Of a stretch of DNA of 64,000 bases, positions 19,064 through 28,182 are shown piece after piece. The translations under genes and the position numbers were made by a program. The notes beneath the pieces are model-generated. The model was given only the letters and a program-made list of their open reading frames with translations, searched no databases and was not told where the DNA came from. Source of the stretch: Brasilonema sp. UFV-L1 (lineage in GTDB: Bacteria; Cyanobacteriota; Cyanobacteriia; Cyanobacteriales; Nostocaceae); contig NZ_QMEA01000020.1 in the NCBI RefSeq assembly GCF_012912105.1, forward strand, positions 60,749 to 124,748, written 5' to 3'. Within the stretch, counting starts at the first letter, position 1, and each line of letters starts with the position of its first letter.

Positions 19064-19597
19064 TCAGTCTTTATCTTCGTCCAGGATTGTTCCTTCTAGA
19101 TTTGCATTATTCAAGTTGGTTTGGTTCAGATTGGTTTCGTTGAGTTCCGCATTGCTCAGATCTGCTTGGCTTAAATCTGCTTTAGCTAAGTCAGCACGAC
19201 TGAGATTTGCTTCATTTAAAGAAACTGCATTCAGGTTGGCGGACTGTAACTCCGCTTCACGCAAGTTAGTACCAATTAACTTTGCGATCGTCAAGTCAGC
19301 TTGATTTAAATTAGCACCATCCAAAATAGCTCCTTCTAGAATTGCTCCATCTAGAATAGCTCCACTCAAATTAGCTTTTGTGAGATTTGCCTGATTTAAA
19401 TTGGCTCCATTTAAGTCAGCCTCTATTAAGCTTGCTTGAGTTAAATTAACCCTACTTAAATCAGCTCCATCCAAAATAGCTCTGTCTAAAATTGCTCCAC
19501 TCAGATTAACTCCTTCTAAAAACACCTCACTCAGATTGACTTCAGTAAAATCTCTTCTACCTTTGGCGTATTGTGCCAATAGTTCATCAGCTTTCAT
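19064..19597 (-). CDS. Pentapeptide-repeat protein
   Basis: 177 residues, nearly all A(D/N)LXX repeats (about 28 units: ANLSGAILDGAILEGAILDG, NQADLTIAKLIGTNLREAEL and so on), which should fold into a right-handed quadrilateral beta-helix. The N-terminus MKADELLAQYAKGRRDFTEV is a common cap of cyanobacterial members. GGAGG lies eight bases ahead of the ATG at 19597. There is no signal peptide, so it is cytoplasmic. Function is unknown; the family ranges from DNA-mimic gyrase protectors to structural proteins. Repeated codons suggest growth by unit duplication. Confidence 0.93.
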   Translation of the reverse strand: MKADELLAQYAKGRRDFTEVNLSEVFLEGVNLSGAILDRAILDGADLSRVNLTQASLIEADLNGANLNQANLTKANLSGAILDGAILEGAILDGANLNQADLTIAKLIGTNLREAELQSANLNAVSLNEANLSRADLAKADLSQADLSNAELNETNLNQTNLNNANLEGTILDEDKD

Positions 19598-19692
19598 TGC
19601 TTCGCCTCCGACAAGTTTTTACTTCTTTTGTCAGCTACAGTAGGCAAATTTTTGAGGGCAGAGTATTCCTCTACCCTTGAAGATGAGACTAA

Positions 19693-19917
19693 TTAATTTT
19701 CACTTTCATTTTCATTTTCAAGCTGCTTTGTTCCGACTAGAAAGTTTATATCTTCCCTTGGCACTTTGGCATACACATCTTTGCCTCCTGGAAGAGGAAA
19801 CTGAACATCAAAACCATCTTCCTTGCATTCTAAAACCTTTCCTACTAAACCTTCTGGCAGGTTCTGATCAACATCGCGAGCTAGTCCAACTAAATCGTTC
19901 TTTTCGATGGGCGTCAT
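19693..19917 (-). CDS. Small conserved hypothetical protein (DUF4926-like)
   Basis: 74 residues from the ATG at 19917 (MTPIEKNDLVGLARDVDQNL). GGAGG lies eight bases upstream; a GTG at 19932 overlaps that site and is rejected. PEGLVGKVLECKEDGFDVQF then PLPGGKDVYAKVPREDINFL suggests a small SH3-like barrel of the DUF4926 type. The C-terminus is an acidic ENENESEN run. No partner is evident; the pentapeptide-repeat gene follows downstream on the same strand. Confidence 0.65.
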   Translation of the reverse strand: MTPIEKNDLVGLARDVDQNLPEGLVGKVLECKEDGFDVQFPLPGGKDVYAKVPREDINFLVGTKQLENENESEN

Positions 19918-20190
19918 ATTTTTGACCTCCACTTAGTGACTATTTGAGTGGGCTGCCTTTGCTTTTGCAAAGTGTTTTATTAAAGTATTCTGTTAATCAT
20001 GACGCATCACTTGCTCTATTCACGTCCTACCTAGGCACGAACTTTAATACTTGATACCATCCTATGGATGTACGAAGAAAGAAAGAGCTCATCCGTAGAG
20101 TACCAACCTAAACACTTTTGTTGTACTTTTGTTGTGAGCTATAAGCCTCCGGCTGATCGCATGTGCGTATCGAGCTGAAGACTTGTGATA

Positions 20191-20434
20191 TCAAATCCGT
20201 TTGTAATGGCTAGCGGATACGGTCATGGCCAATACGGTTCGGTTAAGGGTAGTTCGGTGCTTAGAAACCGGGTTTGTGTCCGGGTGCCAGATTTTTAGGG
20301 GACAATGCGTCACAATCTGAGTTAAAACTTGATTTAGTGCTTCATGGGTTGTAACTTTTGCTGCTCGCAAACACTGCTTTAGTTTTGACCAACATAATTC
20401 AATCCCAGATAAATCAGGTGAGCAATCAAAAATT
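20191..20434 (-). pseudogene. C-terminal remnant of an IS630-type transposase
   Basis: Minus-strand reading gives [20 protein letters not shown], then [18 protein letters not shown], which matches the DDE C-terminal block (normally LPPYSPDLSPIE..WSKLK) of IS630-family transposases. Upstream parts are missing: the sequence changes abruptly at about 20430 into an unrelated hydrolase start on the other strand. Confidence 0.7.
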
Positions 20435-20722
20435 ATGTCGCAAAAAATAAGTTTCAAAAACAGCAATAATCCAAATATTACAATGTCCGCTTTGATTAAT
20501 TTTCCCGAAGGATTTGACGAAAGCAAAAAATATCCGGCAATCGTCGTTACGCATCCGGGCGGCGGCGTGAAGGAGCAAACAGCAGGTTTGTATGCAGAAA
20601 AAATGGCGGTAGTAACCGGATTTATCACTATCGCCACCGACGCTTCTTATCAAGGCGAAAGCGGCGGCGAACCGCGTCAGTTGGAAAACCCGCATATCAG
20701 AACGGAAGACATCAGCGCAGTT
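20435..20722 (+). pseudogene. N-terminal fragment of an alpha/beta hydrolase (YcjY/dienelactone-hydrolase-like)
   Basis: About 96 codons resemble the start of YcjY-type hydrolases: [74 protein letters not shown]. The nucleophile Ser and the rest of the fold are absent. After about 20722 the frame runs into unrelated sequence and stops at 20830. Runs such as GGCGGCGGCGTGAAGGAG are richer in GC than the neighbours, which hints at foreign origin. It abuts an IS630 remnant. Confidence 0.7.
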
Positions 20723-20860
20723 GCGTTCTCTGCAACGAAAGATTGCTCAACGAGAGGGGAACCCCCACACGCAAGTGTCCTCGCTTTTGTGGTTTTTAAA
20801 AAATTCAGATTCAATCGGAAACAATATTAAATGGTGGTATTCGTAGACTTCGACTTCCGA

Positions 20861-23011
20861 TCATTTTTTACTTTCCCGTCGCCACTTTCCTCGTACCAAG
20901 CGAATTTCATCAAAGCTATAATTATCACCAAGATATTCTTTAATTGGTGTCAAAGAAATATCACCCAGAATTTCTAAAACTTGCAAAATTTTCTGCTGCT
21001 TTTCGACAGGAACTAACAGATTAAAATCTACTGACTGATTCTTCTCTATTAAATCGGAAAGGTGACGAACAATTGTTGTCGGGCGAAGATTGCGTTTTGC
21101 CGCAATTTCTGTCACACTAAGACCTTGTTGGTGTAACTGTAAAGTTAATAATTCAGTGTCTGAAGGTAAGCCAAAAAAAGGTGTGGAATTTTCTTCTAGC
21201 AAACCTTGCTCTTGGCGATAGGCGCGAATTTCTGCAAGGAACTTTTCACCATAGTTGGAAACTTTATGACTGCCTACACCAGAAAGTTTACTAAATTCGT
21301 TTAAAGTTTGAGGTTGTACCTGAGCCATTAATTTTAAGGTAGAGTCGGCAAAAATGACGTAAGGTGGAACAGACTGCGCATCAGCAATTTGTTTGCGTAA
21401 AGCACGTAACCTTTGCAAAAGCAATTCCACCTCTGTTGCTTTTTCATCTCCATCTTCCCAAGTTATCTTTTGCACGACAGGAACTGCAATAGAAACTGTT
21501 CGCTGTCTTCGCATGACTTCCCAACTCAGGGCGTTGAGTTTCAGCACAGCGTAACCATCAGCGCTTTGTTCTAGTAAGCCTTGATGCAAAAGAGAACGCC
21601 CCAGCATGCGCCACTCATCTACAGTTTTATCTTTACCAATACTGTAGGTGGAAAGTTTGTCGTGTTCGTATTGAGCAATTTTTTGGGTTTTTGCTCCTCG
21701 CAAAACATCTATAATATGACCCATTCCAAATCTTTCTTTACATCGAGCCACACAAGATAAGAACTTCATGGCTTCAATTGTCCAGTCTTCTACTGGTTTA
21801 GGATAACGACAATTATCACAGTTACCACAGTTACCAGAAAAACGTTCCCCAAAATATCCTAACTGAATTGTCCGTCGGCAGTCTGTTCCTTCAGCATAGT
21901 CTATTATCTGCCGCAATTGATGTTTAGAAATCAACTGTTCTTGAGGATCTGGTTTTTGGTTAATCAGAAATTCAATTGTTTTGACATCACCGTAACTATA
22001 GAAAAGTATACAGCGAGATGCTTCTCCGTCTCTTCCTGCTCTACCTGATTCCTGATAGTAACTTTCTAGATTACGGGAGATATCAAAGTGAATGACAAAC
22101 CGCACATCCGGTTTATTAATTCCCATACCAAAAGCGATTGTTGCCACCATAACACGTACATCATCCCGAATAAACCGAGTTTGATTTGTGGTGCGTTCTT
22201 CATCAGTTAATCCAGCATGATAAGGCAAAACTGAAATCTTATCGTGTTGCAGTTTTATAGTCAGTTCATCAACTTTTTTGCGTGTCAAGCAATAGATAAT
22301 TCCTGAACCTTCCGTTTCCCGAAGGAGTTCCAACACTTCGGCGTAAGCATACTTCGTTTTAGAACGGACTTCGTAGTAAAGATTTGTGCGGTTGAAGCTA
22401 GCGAGATGGATACTTGGTTGATTCAACCCAAGTTGTTTGATAATATCAGCACGAACACGCTCAGTTGCTGTCGCAGTCAAGGCAAGCACGGGAATATCTG
22501 GGTAGCGTTTGCGCAGTGACTTCAGTTGACGATACTCTGGACGAAAGTCGTGTCCCCACTCAGAGACGCAGTGTGCTTCGTCAATCGCAAAGGCAGAAAT
22601 GCCAACTTGATGATGTACTAAGTCGAGAAACGGGAGAAATCTTTCACTCAGCAGGCGTTCTGGAGCGACGTATAGTAATTTGACTTTACCACTGAGGATG
22701 TATTCTTCGCGCGATCGCACTTTGTAAGCATTCAAACTACTATTAAGAAATGTTGCGGCAATTCCATTATCTTGTAGTGCTTCCACTTGGTCTTGCATCA
22801 AGGCTATCAGCGGCGATACCACCACAGTTAAACCTTTTTTGAGTAGTGCTGGTAGTTGAAAACACAGCGACTTTCCGCCACCAGTCGGCATGACAATCAT
22901 TAAATCCCGATTTTGGAGCGCTTGTTCTATGATTTGTCGCTGTCCGAGGCGAAAGTTATCGTATCCGAAGTAATATTTTAGCGCTTGTTCTAAATTGGGA
23001 TTGTGTGACAT
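20861..23011 (-). CDS. recQ: ATP-dependent DNA helicase RecQ
   Basis: 716 residues. 3'-5' SF2 helicase in recombination and repair. Motif 0 [13 protein letters not shown], Walker [16 protein letters not shown] (~45), DEAH box [20 protein letters not shown] (~140), motif [16 protein letters not shown] (~315). The zinc site is [11 protein letters not shown]...-CGNCDNC (~375-395), followed by a winged helix. An HRDC domain ([20 protein letters not shown], ~545-610) and a C-terminal helix-turn-helix ([20 protein letters not shown]) close it. All motifs look intact. ATG at 23011. Confidence 0.97.
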   Translation of the reverse strand: MSHNPNLEQALKYYFGYDNFRLGQRQIIEQALQNRDLMIVMPTGGGKSLCFQLPALLKKGLTVVVSPLIALMQDQVEALQDNGIAATFLNSSLNAYKVRSREEYILSGKVKLLYVAPERLLSERFLPFLDLVHHQVGISAFAIDEAHCVSEWGHDFRPEYRQLKSLRKRYPDIPVLALTATATERVRADIIKQLGLNQPSIHLASFNRTNLYYEVRSKTKYAYAEVLELLRETEGSGIIYCLTRKKVDELTIKLQHDKISVLPYHAGLTDEERTTNQTRFIRDDVRVMVATIAFGMGINKPDVRFVIHFDISRNLESYYQESGRAGRDGEASRCILFYSYGDVKTIEFLINQKPDPQEQLISKHQLRQIIDYAEGTDCRRTIQLGYFGERFSGNCGNCDNCRYPKPVEDWTIEAMKFLSCVARCKERFGMGHIIDVLRGAKTQKIAQYEHDKLSTYSIGKDKTVDEWRMLGRSLLHQGLLEQSADGYAVLKLNALSWEVMRRQRTVSIAVPVVQKITWEDGDEKATEVELLLQRLRALRKQIADAQSVPPYVIFADSTLKLMAQVQPQTLNEFSKLSGVGSHKVSNYGEKFLAEIRAYRQEQGLLEENSTPFFGLPSDTELLTLQLHQQGLSVTEIAAKRNLRPTTIVRHLSDLIEKNQSVDFNLLVPVEKQQKILQVLEILGDISLTPIKEYLGDNYSFDEIRLVRGKWRRESKK

Positions 23012-23105
23012 AACAGACTGTGTTGCAAAGGAGGCAGATTGCTTGTTTTACATGATAGTCAATACTTTCAAGACTTGAGCGTATCTTTTCTTTCTACCAC
23101 AAAGG

Positions 23106-23933
23106 CTATTTTGAATACGTCACTTTGACACGGAATGCCCCCACATTATCAGAAAACCATACAAGCGGTACTGAACCAATCTTATGATAATAATCTCCAC
23201 TGAGAGACTGTTCAGCCTTTTTTAAGGCTTCATAGTACACTCGCGACTTTTCTGATGGAGAATATTGTGAATTAACAGCCTCATTGATTATAAAAGTTAA
23301 CCAGCCGTCTCGATCAGCTACAAAATCTTCTTTCTTCTTGAAAACATGAAGCAATTGTCCAGTCTGAAGTTCTCCTTGATTTTTCAGGACTTCAAAAGGA
23401 TCGGTTTGTGAGGAAAAATTGTCTTTGGGCATTACAATAGCAAGTAACGTTCCCCAATTCAAGTCTGTCCGAAGTTTACAATCGTTAAGAAAGTCACTAT
23501 CAACTGATTCCCCTTCAGGACCCATCCAATTTCGATTAAAAATATTTTTGTCACTTTTGTCATCTAAATCTAGTTGTGAATACTGTCTTTGTATATTTTC
23601 GGCAAAGGTTCCTGATGGTGAATGTTTGATAATGAGTGGTTTGATATACTCTGCACGATTGTAAATTTGAGCTACAGCTAGATGAATACGCCCCTCAGGT
23701 TCAAGGACAACCCGTTGTCCCTGTTTGAGGAAAATACCTGAATTCTGGAATCCAGCAGTTGCATCGACTGTCATGTATGTCTCAATAGGTTGGTCATTCG
23801 GAGTAGAAGAAGAGTTGAATGTGTTTTTCGGTGAAGATTGGGATGTCATCATTAACATATTTGCCAAAAGAAGAATTGAACACACTAGTAATATAACGAG
23901 GACTGAAACAATGATTTTGTATGTTTTCTCCAT
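23106..23933 (-). CDS. Membrane-anchored protein with a PA-IL (LecA)-like beta-sandwich domain
   Basis: 275 residues. An N-terminal signal anchor (about 7-30: IIVSVLVILLVCSILLLANM) is followed by a Ser/Pro-rich linker and one extracytoplasmic domain. Its pattern VDATAGFQNSGIFLKQGQRV, then W-GPEGESVDSDFLNDCKL, then LLAIVMPKDNF, GWLTFIINEAVNSQ and VGAFRVKVTYS follows the PA-IL-like galactose-binding fold. In that fold water-exposed loops bind sugar and Ca2+; I cannot confirm the ligand residues. It lies 35 bp after the Ser/Thr kinase gene on the same strand, so the two are probably co-transcribed and may work together at the membrane. Confidence 0.7.
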   Translation of the reverse strand: MEKTYKIIVSVLVILLVCSILLLANMLMMTSQSSPKNTFNSSSTPNDQPIETYMTVDATAGFQNSGIFLKQGQRVVLEPEGRIHLAVAQIYNRAEYIKPLIIKHSPSGTFAENIQRQYSQLDLDDKSDKNIFNRNWMGPEGESVDSDFLNDCKLRTDLNWGTLLAIVMPKDNFSSQTDPFEVLKNQGELQTGQLLHVFKKKEDFVADRDGWLTFIINEAVNSQYSPSEKSRVYYEALKKAEQSLSGDYYHKIGSVPLVWFSDNVGAFRVKVTYSK

Positions 23934-23968
23934 TCTTACATTTTATTCAAACTATTAATTGTTGAACT

Positions 23969-25414
23969 TTAATCTTGAAATACTTGAAATAAATTCATAA
24001 CAGCCACTCCCAACAAACTAGATAAAACTGATAGCAACACCAAACTCAAAAATCCCACTACTTGTGGCTTCCAATTTTCCAAACCAGGAACACATGAAAA
24101 AATTATCAGGGTAGGAATTAAGGAACTGATGACCAAACTAATCTGTTGTTTATTTTTGCGTATTTTAGTAACAAAAAAGTAAATCAAAGCAGAAAATATT
24201 ATGGGTAAAAGCCAGAAGCTAGCACTCGTTAAACCAACTTTTAGTAACATCACAATTGCAAACGTTACCAAAAAGCTAGCAGAACTCGTGAACCATGCTA
24301 TTATTAGATTCAAAAACTTCCTTTGATTCGCTTGACTAAGTAAAGTATCAACAGGTGGTTGAATCGCTTCTGAAACAACATTTTCTAATGGATTATGTGT
24401 CGGGTTAAGTTGCGTATTTTGAGTGTTAACAAGGGAGAATTGAGTCTCTAGATTTGGCTCAATATTACCAATCTTACCTGGTAGTCTATCTAGCCATTCT
24501 TGTATTGTCTGAGGACGTTCCTTTGGATAGATTTGCAATCCTAGGAGAATGGCATCATTTACCTGAGTACTTATATATTGTTTACCTCTAATCTGCTGCG
24601 GAGTTTCCAATGTCTCTCCTTTTAATCTCCTCCAAAAAGTAATTGGTACTTTCCCTGTCAACAAAAAATACAGTGTTGCTGCTAAAGCATAAACATCAGT
24701 GTAAGCTCCTCTTTTATACTTTTCTATATACTGCTCAATTGGTGCAAAATCTCGTGTGAAAATTGGAGTATGTTGCTCTGTCTGGTTATGAGAGAAATGA
24801 CGAGCAATTCCCAAATCAATTAAAACTGCTTCTAAACCATTAGCTCTCCTGATAATATTTTGGGGCTTAACATCTCGATGTAATAAATTATGATCATGAA
24901 GTACTTTTAGTGCTTCACCAATTTGCCGAATATAACGTAAAGCATCATTTTCGGAGAGAGGACCATTTTTAATAACCCATTTGTTCAAGTCTTCACCTTC
25001 AACATATTCCATCACAATGCACCATTTACCCGATGACTTAATCAGGTTTTTAAACTGCACTATGCATGAATGTTTACAGATTGCAAGATAAATGGCTTCT
25101 TTGACAAAATTTTCTTCAAAACAGTCAAATTCTTGTTGGTTGTGCAATTCATTTTTGAGAACTTTGATCACAACATCTTGATTTTTTCGGGTATCTTTGG
25201 CGCGATAGATAACACCAAAGCCTCCACGACTCAATTCTTCTTGAAGAATGTACCGACCACCTTCTAATTTATAACCATGCGACCAGTTACTTACAATACC
25301 TCGCTGATTTTGAAGTGACTGTTCTAACACCTGCTGTATTTCCTCTTGTGCAATTTTGTTTATAGGTTCACTTAACTTACCATTATTAGCAAAGCTAGGT
25401 TCTTTTTGAACCAT
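23969..25414 (-). CDS. Membrane-bound Ser/Thr protein kinase
   Basis: 481 residues from the ATG at 25414. The kinase domain spans about 55-310: Gly loop LSRGGFGVIYRA, Lys84 in DVVIKVLKNE, catalytic HRDVKPQNI at 179-187 and metal-binding DLG (not DFG) at 200-202. SPIE-like APIEQY and DVYALAATLYFLLTG follow. A Thr/Asn-rich linker leads to four C-terminal transmembrane helices (about 365-480). This resembles the cytoplasmic-kinase, membrane-tail layout of cyanobacterial Pkn2-type kinases. DLG is a tolerated variant in this group. The lectin-like protein gene follows 35 bp downstream, suggesting a sensor pair. An upstream TTG-type start at 25447 is less likely. Confidence 0.9.
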   Translation of the reverse strand: MVQKEPSFANNGKLSEPINKIAQEEIQQVLEQSLQNQRGIVSNWSHGYKLEGGRYILQEELSRGGFGVIYRAKDTRKNQDVVIKVLKNELHNQQEFDCFEENFVKEAIYLAICKHSCIVQFKNLIKSSGKWCIVMEYVEGEDLNKWVIKNGPLSENDALRYIRQIGEALKVLHDHNLLHRDVKPQNIIRRANGLEAVLIDLGIARHFSHNQTEQHTPIFTRDFAPIEQYIEKYKRGAYTDVYALAATLYFLLTGKVPITFWRRLKGETLETPQQIRGKQYISTQVNDAILLGLQIYPKERPQTIQEWLDRLPGKIGNIEPNLETQFSLVNTQNTQLNPTHNPLENVVSEAIQPPVDTLLSQANQRKFLNLIIAWFTSSASFLVTFAIVMLLKVGLTSASFWLLPIIFSALIYFFVTKIRKNKQQISLVISSLIPTLIIFSCVPGLENWKPQVVGFLSLVLLSVLSSLLGVAVMNLFQVFQD

Positions 25415-25679
25415 AATGCCTATCCACTCAAAGTTAATTGAAGACATTCAGCTGAGTGCTTCAGGAGGGCGATCGCTCATACCAAAAGCGTAAATCTATG
25501 TTATGGGAAATCGCCTATTGTTTGTGGTTAAGATATATTTAAGGTTATAAAACTAGTGACAAGCCAAATGCGACACCTGGTATTTGGCTTCAATCAAAGG
25601 TTGCTTTCACTAACAATTATTTTTGCAAGTACTACTTACACTGCTAGTATATTAGTTAACATAAACGAATAATTAACAA

Positions 25680-25728
25680 TGAGCAATGAACAGTGAACAG
25701 TGAACAGTAAACATTGAACAGTGAACAA
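25680..25728. repeat. STRR array, TGAACAG heptamer, seven copies
   Basis: Seven adjacent 7-bp units, mostly TGAACAG with variants TGAGCAA, TAAACAT and TGAACAA. It is a short tandemly repeated repetitive sequence of the kind known from heterocystous cyanobacteria. Confidence 0.85.
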
Positions 25729-25753
25729 GGGGTGGACGAGTCCGTTTCCTACC

Positions 25754-25851
25754 TGATAACTGATAACTGGTAACTGGTAACTGGTAACTGGTAACTGGTA
25801 ACTGGTAACTGGTAACTGATAACTGGTAACTGATAACTGATAATTGACAAT
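25754..25851. repeat. STRR array, TGRTAAC heptamer, fourteen copies
   Basis: Fourteen contiguous 7-bp units: TGATAAC twice, TGGTAAC seven times, then a mixture ending TGATAAT, TGACAAT. The array is non-coding. It has no spacers, so it is not a CRISPR. Confidence 0.95.
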
Positions 25852-25972
25852 TGATGAGTCACGCCTTGAATTTTTCTTGCTCAAAAACTCTTAAGTGTCA
25901 TTTGATGCGTAGGCAAGATGCTCACCAGAAGAATCATAATGTTATGTGTAGCGTTATGACCACTTGTCATCT

Positions 25973-26257
25973 ATGCCAAAAGCAATCTGGAATGGTGCTG
26001 TGTTAGCCGAAAGCGATAACACCGTCGTTGTGGAAAGCAACCATTACTTTCCTCCTGACTCAATTGACAAACAGTACTTCAAGGGAAGCGACACTCACAC
26101 GACTTGTCCTTGGAAAGGTGTAGCCAGTTACTACAACATTGAAGTTGATGGACAAGTCAACAAGGACGCTGCTTGGTATTATCCTGATGCAAAGGAGAAG
26201 GCAAAGCAAATTGAAGGTTATGTCGCCTTCTGGAGAGGTGTAAAAGTCGAAGCTTAA
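25973..26257 (+). CDS. DUF427 domain protein
   Basis: 94 residues from the ATG at 25973 (MPKAIWNGAVLAESDNTVVV). The family block NHYFPPDSIDKQYFKGSDTH, TCPWKGVASYYNIEVDG and AWYYPDAKEKAKQIEGYVAF is complete. It is a small cytoplasmic beta-barrel family found widely in bacteria and fungi without an established function. It is a single gene with no obvious partner. Confidence 0.9.
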   Translation: MPKAIWNGAVLAESDNTVVVESNHYFPPDSIDKQYFKGSDTHTTCPWKGVASYYNIEVDGQVNKDAAWYYPDAKEKAKQIEGYVAFWRGVKVEA

Positions 26258-26407
26258 TAAAAGTATATAATTCAAAATGCCCTCATTCCTTACTCCTTCC
26301 CAACTAGGAACAGAGTTTACGGATAAGGGCTTTTGTGTTATTGTCAGTTTTTACCTACCATAATAATACAATCTTTTAACGCTTGATAGCTTAAAATGAA
26401 CTTTTCT

Positions 26408-26845
26408 TTATTCCCTGGCAATCACGATATCGTTAGATTTAATCACTGCGTAAGCTTCTGCACCCTCAGACAAATCTAGCTCATCTGCTGACACTCTTGT
26501 GATGATTGAGGTTAGCTCAACTTTGTGAACAATCTCCAGCGTGACTTCAGTGTTAACTGCTCCTGTCACAATTCGTTTAACGATTCCCTTAAGAATATTA
26601 CGGGAACTGACTTTGAGTGGTTTCTTGCGACCAAAAACTTCTATCTGTGAAGTCCAAGGCTTCTCGTCTTCATACCGTTGTGTTGGTATTGACGGCTGTT
26701 GTGGAGACTCCTTGTTGAGACTACGCACAAGTTCCCGCAAAATTTCTGTTTTGGTGCGCTGAGACTGCTTTGAAAACTCATCCAGAATTTTTCGTTCCTC
26801 TTCTGAGGTTTGAAAAGTAATCCATCCTTGTTCTTTTCTTGGCAT
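26408..26845 (-). CDS. RHH-like regulator with C-terminal Mop/TOBE (molybdate-binding) domain
   Basis: 145 residues from the ATG at 26845 (MPRKEQGWITFQTSEEERKI). Residues 5-50 (TEEERKILDEFSKQSQRTKT, then EILRELVRSLN) resemble a ribbon-helix-helix or short HTH unit. Residues ~80-145 (SSRNILKGIVKRIVTGAVNT through EVTLEIVHKVELTSIITRVS) are a Mop domain, which binds molybdate or related oxyanions in ModE, ModC and molbindins. A protein with both could be an oxyanion-responsive repressor. A perfect inverted repeat directly ahead of its start fits autoregulation. An in-frame extension to 27046 is unlike the family and is not used. Confidence 0.8.
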   Translation of the reverse strand: MPRKEQGWITFQTSEEERKILDEFSKQSQRTKTEILRELVRSLNKESPQQPSIPTQRYEDEKPWTSQIEVFGRKKPLKVSSRNILKGIVKRIVTGAVNTEVTLEIVHKVELTSIITRVSADELDLSEGAEAYAVIKSNDIVIARE

Positions 26846-26849
26846 AAGG

Positions 26850-26868
26850 TTACCAATTAAGTTGGTAA
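26850..26868. promoter_or_regulatory. Inverted repeat TTACCAA-N5-TTGGTAA at the Mop/TOBE gene start
   Basis: A perfect 7-bp inverted repeat with a five-base centre, four bases ahead of the start codon. Its symmetry and position suit a dimeric repressor operator, possibly for the gene itself. Confidence 0.5.
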
Positions 26869-27342
26869 TTAGAGCTTTTCCTGGTATGATCCTATCAAGT
26901 GTCAATCCTTGTAAAAATAAACTTCTGTCGAGCTGTTTTCCGATGAGAAGACAAGATGCTTTCTTTCGCACAGCATTGCCAGCTTGCTTTTGAATATCTA
27001 GCTTAGGATTGTTTGATTGGTTGCCAGTTGTAGCACAATCTAACATTAACTTACTTATGTTTGCTACGACCAGCTCAAAAAAAGAATAAGCAAATAAGAG
27101 GCTAATTTTATCAAAAATTTTATCTAGGCAAGTGATACTAGTATGTCATAGCCGAAATAAAGCACCTATCCAAAATCAGTGAAAAGCTTGCTGTGTACTA
27201 ATGCGTGAATTTTGAATTTCTCCGAATTGCGAATTTCAAGAAAGCAGTACTAGTCTTTAAATCACGACTGTCCAATCGCCAGTTTGGGTGCTGTGCTTTG
27301 CACAATTGCGTTACACGATCCCATTCGACTCGTATGAATGAA

Positions 27343-27387
27343 CCCTGCTTCTAACGAAGCAGGGAAGGCGTTTTTGAAAAAAACGCC
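27343..27387. repeat. Two adjacent perfect hairpins
   Basis: CCCTGCTTC-TAAC-GAAGCAGGG (27343-27364) is followed after two bases by GGCGTTTTT-GAA-AAAAACGCC (27367-27387). They may terminate the minus-strand gene at 27434. Alternatively they could be the leftover end of an IS200/IS605-type element, whose ends carry such hairpins; no transposase is nearby. Confidence 0.6.
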
Positions 27388-27433
27388 TTGACAATATACG
27401 CCGAAGTGTCCATCAAGTGGTAGAAACCATGTG

Positions 27434-27811
27434 TTAAGACACATCTTTTTCATCCGATATTTCATCTACCCCAATTTCCCAAGGTATGCCCTCTTTAGAT
27501 GGAGGATAGAAACGGATTTTGGCAGTATTGGAAAATAGCTTTAACTTGTCAACCATCTGGGGAATAGCATTTGCCATATGCCAGTAACTTTCCACGTCAT
27601 AGCTAATAATGACTAGTATTAAAGTCCCAGCATTCATTTGAAAATACCAGTGACAACTAGACAATAAAGCCCGAGTGATTGGACCGCAAACTTTGAAAAA
27701 CCGTTTGCAGGTAGCTTCTTCCAATTGTCTTAGCAATAACTCATCAAGTTGTGTCACCCGAGTTGGAGGCAAATCATCTGGAGAAAGAGGAGGAAGAAAA
27801 CGTCTACTCAT
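27434..27811 (-). CDS. Hypothetical protein
   Basis: 125 residues starting MSRRFLPPLSPDDLPPTRVT. No family recognised. The sequence is protein-like: helical (QLDELLLRQLEEATCKRFFK), a hydrophobic middle with two strands (TLILVIISYDVESYWHMANA) and an acidic tail. No signal peptide or clear membrane helix. It is a single gene between long gaps. Two hairpins lie just downstream. Confidence 0.55.
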   Translation of the reverse strand: MSRRFLPPLSPDDLPPTRVTQLDELLLRQLEEATCKRFFKVCGPITRALLSSCHWYFQMNAGTLILVIISYDVESYWHMANAIPQMVDKLKLFSNTAKIRFYPPSKEGIPWEIGVDEISDEKDVS

Positions 27812-28182
27812 GGCACAAAATCTTTCTATTAACGGGATTGCTTATACATAAATTCGCACTGTCTAATGAAAGTACGCTAATTTCTCTAGATTTTTTTCCA
27901 AATTAGATAACAAAAATTTAAAAAACCATTGAAGATTTTATGTCCAGTACTAAAGCCTCTTTGGTTCGTGTTTTTTTATTAACTAGACTAGAACATTGAA
28001 TTCTATGTCACTAATTTATACTGTTATTTATATAGGATATTCAAAAATAAAATTGTCACTGAGTGATGCATTCTTTGAGTCAAAATACTCAATCAACAAA
28101 AAACTTAGCAAAGCTTTAAACATAAAAATAAACTCATGAAAGTTGTCAGCTTTCAGCCTAATTACTGAAAGCTAACAGTTCA
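27812..28182. other. Gap between two hypothetical genes
   Basis: About 370 AT-rich bases. The only structure I see is a hairpin, AGCTTTCAG (28148-28156) with CTGAAAGCT (28165-28173), directly after the stop of the gene at 28183, probably its terminator. Confidence 0.5.

Larger units (their letters stand above)
25415..25972. other. Gap with tandem heptanucleotide repeats upstream of the kinase gene
   Basis: About 560 bp. The part near the kinase may hold its promoter. The middle carries two STRR arrays (25680-25728 and 25754-25851). No gene is visible. Confidence 0.6.
26846..27433. other. Gap upstream of the Mop/TOBE gene
   Basis: About 590 bp. It contains the inverted repeat at 26850-26868 and a pair of perfect hairpins at 27343-27387. 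No gene is supported in it. Confidence 0.55.

Noticed and set aside
25754..25851. Possible CRISPR array
   Set aside because: The units are contiguous 7-mers with no spacers. It is an STRR array.
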